DNA of 64,000 nucleotides, from the NCBI RefSeq assembly GCF_037975245.1, contig NC_092568.1, forward strand, positions 18,495,001 to 18,559,000, given 5' to 3'. The notes beneath the pieces were generated by a model. That model saw only the letters and a program-made list of their open reading frames with translations, was not told where the DNA came from and did not search any database. The stretch's first letter is position 1. Every line of letters starts with the position of its first letter. Shown here one piece after another: positions 58,650 to 64,000 of the stretch. This DNA comes from Apostichopus japonicus (Eukaryota; Echinodermata; Holothuroidea; Aspidochirotida; Stichopodidae). The position numbers and the translations under genes are program-made.

Positions 58650-59075
58650 CAACTAGGCCATTAATAACTTGATAAAAAGCATGAGTCTGGCCTTTTTCCT
58701 TCTTTCTATGAGGAGTTCCCATTTCAAAGTCTTCAAGATCTCAGTGACGCTGGATTGTCTGTACAGAAGTCACCAGTTACAAAACGTGCTGCCTTCCTTT
58801 GAAGTTTTTCTATTTTATCTTGGTCTGAGACCTTATACTGTAAGGGTCCCAAATCTGAGCTGCATATTCAAGAGTAGAGCGACACATAGACATATAGGCC
58901 AATTCACATAATTCTAGTGGGCAAGAGCGCAAATTCCTTATTCAGGAAGCCAAGGGTTCTGCTGGTCCTAGAGCATATATCTTATCAATATGTGTAGAGA
59001 AAGATAACTTGTCGCTAAGCAGGATACCAAGATAAGGTTGCACAGTGACGCACTCTAATATTTGATTGTATATAT
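58650..59075 (-). pseudogene. Non-LTR retrotransposon fragment (copy B)
   Basis: Collinear with 33476-33925 but broken by small indels, so no single frame spans it. It is shared by both copies and therefore older than the duplication. Confidence 0.75.
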
Positions 59076-59752
59076 ATATATGGAGTAAGCAAACACAATT
59101 TAACCATCCGGTTAAATCCAATTTTCAACTTTGAAAATAATCCTCTAATGCTCAGGAAACACAAATATTAAGCTGTTTAAAATGGTTGATTAAACTTGCA
59201 ACCTCAGGCAAGTGTTGCAATAGATCTGTTCTCTGATTAGGCCTAATATGAATTAATGGACTGGTGCATACTATACCATGAAATAATTTATTCCGTATTG
59301 CAATGAACGATGAAATGCACAATGGGCAGCTTGCTATACAGGAAGGAGCAAGGAGATCTATAGACCTAGGATAGCAGTTTTGCACACAGAAATAATTTTA
59401 TAAGACACAATTCAGAGATTTCAGAACTGCAATGCAAAATATGAACACTAATAATTCCCTGCACACTAAGAGGATCCATTTCAATCTATGAGAAATGGGT
59501 ATAGGCTCTAAAACGATTTCTACAGTGACTAACTTAGGATAACACATAGCCTATGCCTAGTATAACAATACAGTATGTGTCCCAGCTAAAGTTCAACTTG
59601 AACTTGAGGGAGAATTACACGGATAGTGAAGAACTACTGCTAGGGGGTGCAAATACGATGAATTAATTACGGTAACCAAGCTCACATGTAGGCCTAGGTT
59701 ACTGTAAACAACCATGTATGCATACAGTAACCTACAGTAATTCTTACATTAC

Positions 59753-59875
59753 CTGGCTAAATTGCTGGACAACGACGGCGCAGTATTTACATTTTTGTCA
59801 ATTATCCGTGCTGAAACAGGTTTTAACCACTGTCACGGTTCTGCGAGGAGCTGCCGAAGTACTTTCCTTTCCCGG
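59753..59875 (-). other. Remnant of the 5' non-coding exon (copy B)
   Basis: Keeps the AGCCAG|GTAATG donor of copy A's 34610 exon. Homology to A ends at 59875, and the upstream DNA (59876-60325) is unrelated to A. Confidence 0.4.
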
Positions 59876-61258
59876 ATTTTTTACAGATTTTGAGATCATT
59901 TACTAATTTCAGACAGTTTGAAGACAAGTTGAACTTAAAGAGGCGCTGTTGAAATTCACTGAAACAGAATTTCTTCCCTCTTACAGTGTCAGTCATTCTT
60001 CCCGGAATTAGTTCTCTTACATGTTAGGTTTATGGTTCATAACTTTTTAAGTCATTAAAAGAAATTAAAACTATATATATATTAAGAGAAAAGTTGGAAT
60101 TGAGACTTCCATTGAATTCATTCATGTTTGTCATCTGTTTTTGACTAATACTTCATTTTTTACGACTTGTGGCAATTGCAAGTTCACAATATCATACACT
60201 TCGTGCATCATAATACGGTTATGCTTTCTATATCAGAACAGTAATAAACCGATGTCGTGGGATACAGTAATTCATCTTTAGTTATTTATTGATTAGTCCA
60301 TTGAGCTGTTGTCGAGTTCTCTAAAGGTACAGATTGCACCATAGATGCATAGAAAATGAAGCCAGTTTATGGGTAAAACTGAAGCTAGATTTACGTTCAC
60401 CTATAAGGTCGGTATCAAACTCCTGCCGGTTCGTCCAGGTGCCGTCAAAACGATAAACAACGAAAGCTGCATATATATATATACATGCCTTTGCTTCACA
60501 TTGTGCATGTTGGTAATGTTATATATAACCAACAGATGACGTACTATACTTGTTTATTCAAACTAATACATGTTTTTCATGAATTAGCTCAGTACTTTAC
60601 GGCACCAACATTATTTTTTGTCAAGTAATCAACATTTTATAGTGGAATGGATGTCCATCGATCACAGAAAGACCTATAGAGTTATTACTTTGCCAATCGG
60701 AATTTTGATAAAACCTGTGTCGACATACATACATTTTCGTAATAGTAAATCTTCTTAGTGAGTGTTTAAATATTGTATACTGATATATAAGAATTATAAT
60801 CAGCAGTTATTTTTACGGTACTTCAGTGACCAAAAATGTGGAAGAAACACACAATGGCTTATGGCTTACAACTTTCACGTCGGCCCTGGCTTCCAATTCA
60901 ACATTTTAACTCAAATTTTGATACTTTACAATTTAGAAAGTCATTTTAGATGGCGGCTTTGATAAGCCATTGAGGCTTCTTCGCGAGTTCCTGCTTGCAA
61001 AAGGACTAAAATACATACATATAACTGCACGGCACTCCTCAATTACATATTTATTAAAATTTTGCAACATGAGGGCACTTTTTATATAACTAAAGGGCAA
61101 TTGGTAGTCAAAAAATAGAAAAGTGTACTTTTTTTTTTAAATAAAAAAGCAAAATTGGGAAAATGAGACACACTTCGATTAGTAGGACGCCATTACAATT
61201 GCCTGGTCATGATAGGTTAAACGCTGGCACGTTGTGTTAATGTATACAATATATAGAA

Positions 61259-61913
61259 ACAGAAAAGATATATTAATAGGTAATCAGCTGTTTGTCTTGA
61301 ACTTAAACTTCGGATGATTAGCTTACTCAGATTATCAACAGTTAAGCATATATACTTATTAAGTATCCCAGTAACCTAGATGACGTAAGCCATTTGTTCA
61401 GGACTATGTTAAGTTCATGGTTAGATCTTTTAAGTTATATTGAACTAACCTTCATTGCCTGAGCAACAATAATTAGAGAAAGGGGGGGGGGGGTATTTTG
61501 TTCGCTCGCTCGTTCAAGTACTACTAATCACAACTTTGCCTGGCATCGGACGTCAAACCGACACTAAAAGAGCTTTCTTTCGTTCACGTGAAAGTTTTGA
61601 CTCCATCAGACCATGGAGGTAAAAACAGTTTTTACCTCCATGATCAGACGTTTGTGACTGCTTTAATATACATTGTTATCTATATTGATATCTCTATTAC
61701 CACATTGTCGATACAAACAATCTTCCCATTAACATGATAAAATGACACCGCACGAAGCATTTCGATTTCGATATGTTTAAAATTCAACTTCTTTTTCGAG
61801 CTTCTTTTGTATTCACCTGAAGTGATAACCTAGATTATACATCAGTCCACAATCGTATTATTAATTAATGTTCCCCAATGTGGTACAGAAAACATCAAGC
61901 CCCATGTCTTAAC
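61259..61913. other. Single-copy spacer with a perfect hairpin
   Basis: No gene was seen. Bases 61612-61626 (CATGGAGGTAAAAAC) and 61628-61642 are perfect inverted repeats around one base, and CACGTGAAAG lies just before. A poly-G run occurs at about 61480. Confidence 0.6.
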
Positions 61914-62182
61914 CAGGGGCGTATCCAGGATTTTCTAACCCGGGGGGGGGGGCGCAAAGTATTATCTAAGCGGAGCGCCACCATCTTGGCGATGTCTTGG
62001 CGTTTTTCTTCTGCTCCCTCCTTTCCTCCCTTTCTACTTTTTCTCTCTTTTTTCTTTTTCTTTTCCCTTCCTTCCTCTCCTTCCTCCTCATTTTCCCCCT
62101 CTTTTTTCTCTTTTCTTTTTCTCTCGTCTTTTTCTTACCCGGGGGGCGCACGCCCCAACGCCTCTCCCTGGATACGCGCCTG
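61914..62182. mobile_element. TIR element with a CT-rich interior
   Basis: Ends CAGGGGCGTATCCAGG and CCTGGATACGCGCCTG are inverted repeats with one mismatch. The interior is a long CT tract bordered by poly-G/CCCGGGG stretches. No clear target duplication was found. It is related to 38285-38470. The Phe/Ser-rich and Lys/Glu-rich ORFs here are translations of the CT/GA tract. The following 62.2-62.94 kb shows nothing supportable. Confidence 0.6.
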
Positions 62183-62951
62183 AGAGTGTATGTTCAGCTG
62201 GCATTCACCAGCCAGCCATGTAGATGATGAAGGGGGCTAGTAGTCCCAATATTGTGATATTGTGATATGTTGTGGGCGGAGGTCATATATTCGTTTGAGT
62301 TCACCAGGGGTCAAATTGTGGAAACCATTGTTTATCACTATATTTTAACAAGGACAGATGTCATATTTAGTATTTTGATGTATCACATTTAGTACAAGAA
62401 GCCAGTTGTTGAGGTCAATGGTCATTTCAGGACAGCCTGTGTCATTGTGAATTATTGTTTGTCACATCACACTGCTTTTCACTGTATTACTAAGATCAAA
62501 ATGACATCTAATAATCACCGTTTTATCTTTGTAACCATAACTTTGAAACAGCTTTGAACAATGAAAGGATCTAATTGAAATGGAGTTATATTGTGAGAAT
62601 TGCCGTATACACACAGTCTCTATATAAATTACAAAGCCACTATCGTTTATGCCAAAGAATCTACGATATGACGAATAGCAGCAACCAATCAAAGCATTGG
62701 CTTCATATGATTTGCTTTAAACAAGAAGATATTCATTGTATGTGTGGCTAAATGTGTAAGACTGCATTGACTCCTTACATAAGTGCTCATTCTGGACACT
62801 CAAAGAGTAAACTTCAGAAATAAGAGATCTGCCAAGCAAGATGATATACCAAATTGGAATTGGTCTAAAGTCCGAGTGCAGAAAACTGGACTCGAGTACT
62901 ATAAACGTGTGGGTATTACACATTTCTTTGTGGGTATACTGTACGGGCAGC

Positions 62952-63039
62952 GAATTTCTTTTTCCTGAACCTTTCGGGCAGTGTACGTGGAGTTTAGCCA
63001 ATCAGAGCGAGGCTGTGTTGATGACGTACTACAGTAAAG
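62952..63039 (+). promoter_or_regulatory. CCAAT/CRE-like/YY1-like promoter
   Basis: In order, the block holds TTTAGCCAATCAGAGCG (CCAAT box), TGATGACGTAC (CRE/ATF-like) and AAGATGGCGGC (YY1-like, overlapping the start codon). This combination is typical of TATA-less housekeeping promoters in animals. The block is repeated inverted at 63882-63979. Confidence 0.5.
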
Positions 63040-63126
63040 ATGGCGGCGTGCGTACCAAATGTTGAAGTGGGGAAATCACATTCGATAAGTCAACATAATT
63101 GTTGTACTACAGCAGAAAGTATTAAG
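63040..63126 (+). CDS. Probable first coding exon of an unknown gene
   Basis: ATG in AAGATGGCGG context opens 29 codons (MAACVPNVEVGKSHS...) to a good donor, ATTAAG|GTATAT, in phase 0. It follows the CCAAT/CRE/YY1-like promoter. No family is recognisable from so short a piece and no following exon was identified before the window ends. Confidence 0.4.
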
Positions 63127-63789
63127 GTATATAGGCCTTGCACTGATAACATTATACTGAATCATTGTGCACAACTTACGTGACGTTTGCATCGGTTTCT
63201 TTGTTGAAAAACGGCGATGTATGATCGCTGTCTGTTGTACAAATTTACAATGTCTTCAGATTGACATGACACTGTACTCAGTACTGTAGTACTGGTACAG
63301 TAGTATGTAACGTACAGTTTACACACATCTACACAGCAATATTTGTACACAGTGGTATAGTCCTATAGCACCTCCTTGTGAGAGACGAGGTCCAGTAATT
63401 AACGGTTTATTGTGGAAACTGCCAAATATTTGTTGTAAACTGATGAGCGAATTAGGTAAATAAGAGTGCAAGTACTGCCCTTGTTTTATTATGCAATAAA
63501 TCCTCTCTTTTAAATTGTTCCAGAATGAATATCTGCTTCCCTTGTCTTTTATTCTAGCCAGTCATCTGCCTTTAAATTAGGATAAACTTTCCTAAAACGG
63601 ATGTACCACACTTTGGGGCTGAGACCGATTTCCCTCTAATAAGATCTAGAAGGAAAATAAACAAAAGAAACTATATATATTTTCGCCACACTATCTACGG
63701 AGATGACCATGCACTAAAACCATGACATAACTTATAATATCGATTTTCAATTCATGATATAATACTTGGACATAACTACTTGAACATGA

Positions 63790-63890
63790 GAAAAAGTGGG
63801 GGGGGGGGGGGAATCCACACGGGGGCTCGAACTTGCGCTCTTTCGTTTTCCACCTTATGTTATTGAAGCGACGCATTTACCCGACTGACC
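63790..63890 (-). repeat. tRNA-like SINE head
   Basis: On the minus strand, TGGTCAGTCGGGTAAATGCG resembles an A box and GCAAGTTCGAGCCCC a B box, followed by a poly-C run. It abuts the inverted promoter copy. Confidence 0.45.
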
Positions 63891-63979
63891 ATCTTTACTG
63901 AGTAGTACGTCATCAACACAGCCTCGCTCTGATTGGCTAAACTCCACGTACACTGCCCGAAAGGTTCAGGAAAAAAAAT
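63882..63979 (-). repeat. Inverted copy of the promoter block
   Basis: Complement of 62952-63041 with few differences (CCTGAACCTTTCGGGCAGTG, AGCCAATCAGAGCGAGGC, TGATGACGTACTAC). The two arms face each other about 0.84 kb apart. Confidence 0.85.
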
Positions 63980-64000
63980 TCGCGTACGGGCATGGGATCT

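Larger units (their letters stand above)
49985..61258. repeat. Segmental duplication, copy B direct arm
   Basis: Matches 24065-36733 of copy A in the same orientation. Relative to A it lacks about 390 bp (A 26815-27207), about 180 bp (A 29471-29649) and about 340 bp (A 31208-31550). It has a different sequence at 59876-60325 in place of A 34733-35495. Confidence 0.9.

Noticed and set aside
59753..59875. TGA in copy B's first exon as an inactivating lesion
   Set aside because: The exon has no ATG in that frame even in copy A and is probably untranslated, so it is not counted as damage.

Overview
This is eukaryotic nuclear DNA from an invertebrate. It is AT-rich and intron-rich, with GT-AG splice sites, AATAAA signals, tRNA-derived SINEs, a LINE remnant, hAT-like miniature elements and many long (TA)n, (TAA)n and poly-G tracts. 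An invertebrate deuterostome, perhaps an echinoderm, fits best; that placement is inference. Exons were assembled by hand from open frames, splice sites and matching phases.

Layout. (1) 1-2.8 kb, + strand: the last three coding exons of a GABA-B-type class C GPCR; the gene runs off the left edge. (2) 2.8-8.2 kb: repeats, a small hAT-like element, a (TAA)n tract and one unrecognised ORF. (3) 8.2-36.7 kb, 'copy A': a complete 17-coding-exon gene on the - strand (ATG at 31912, stop at 12988, 800 codons). It encodes a circularly permuted Ras GTPase (box order G3-G4-G5-G1-G2) followed by a Sec23/Sec24-like module: CxxC...CxxC zinc finger, von Willebrand A trunk with a complete MIDAS, beta-sandwich-like and helical parts. 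It matches the family called circularly permutated Ras protein 1 (cpras1). (4) 36.7-38.7 kb: spacer with a candidate exon and repeats. (5) 38.7-61.3 kb, 'copy B': a second, slightly diverged copy broken in two. The 5' half (50.0-61.3 kb) keeps the - orientation. The 3' half (38.7-50.0 kb) is inverted. The DNA carrying four von Willebrand exons (counterpart of 18.8-24.06 kb) is absent. Both breakpoints lie in CA/GT repeats, and the B 5' half carries inactivating lesions, so B is called a pseudogene. (6) 61.3-64 kb: a TIR repeat, a perfect hairpin, and a CCAAT/CRE/YY1-like promoter followed by a probable first coding exon. The promoter block is repeated in inverted orientation at the right edge.

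How the parts relate. The cpRas protein joins a GTPase to a COPII-coat-like trunk in one chain, an arrangement that recalls the separate Sar1 GTPase and Sec23 of COPII (inference). Copies A and B share the LINE remnant, minisatellites and inverted repeats, so these predate the duplication. SINE and hAT insertions present in only one copy came later. Two heterozygous haplotypes joined by mis-assembly is a serious alternative to a true duplication and needs read-level testing.
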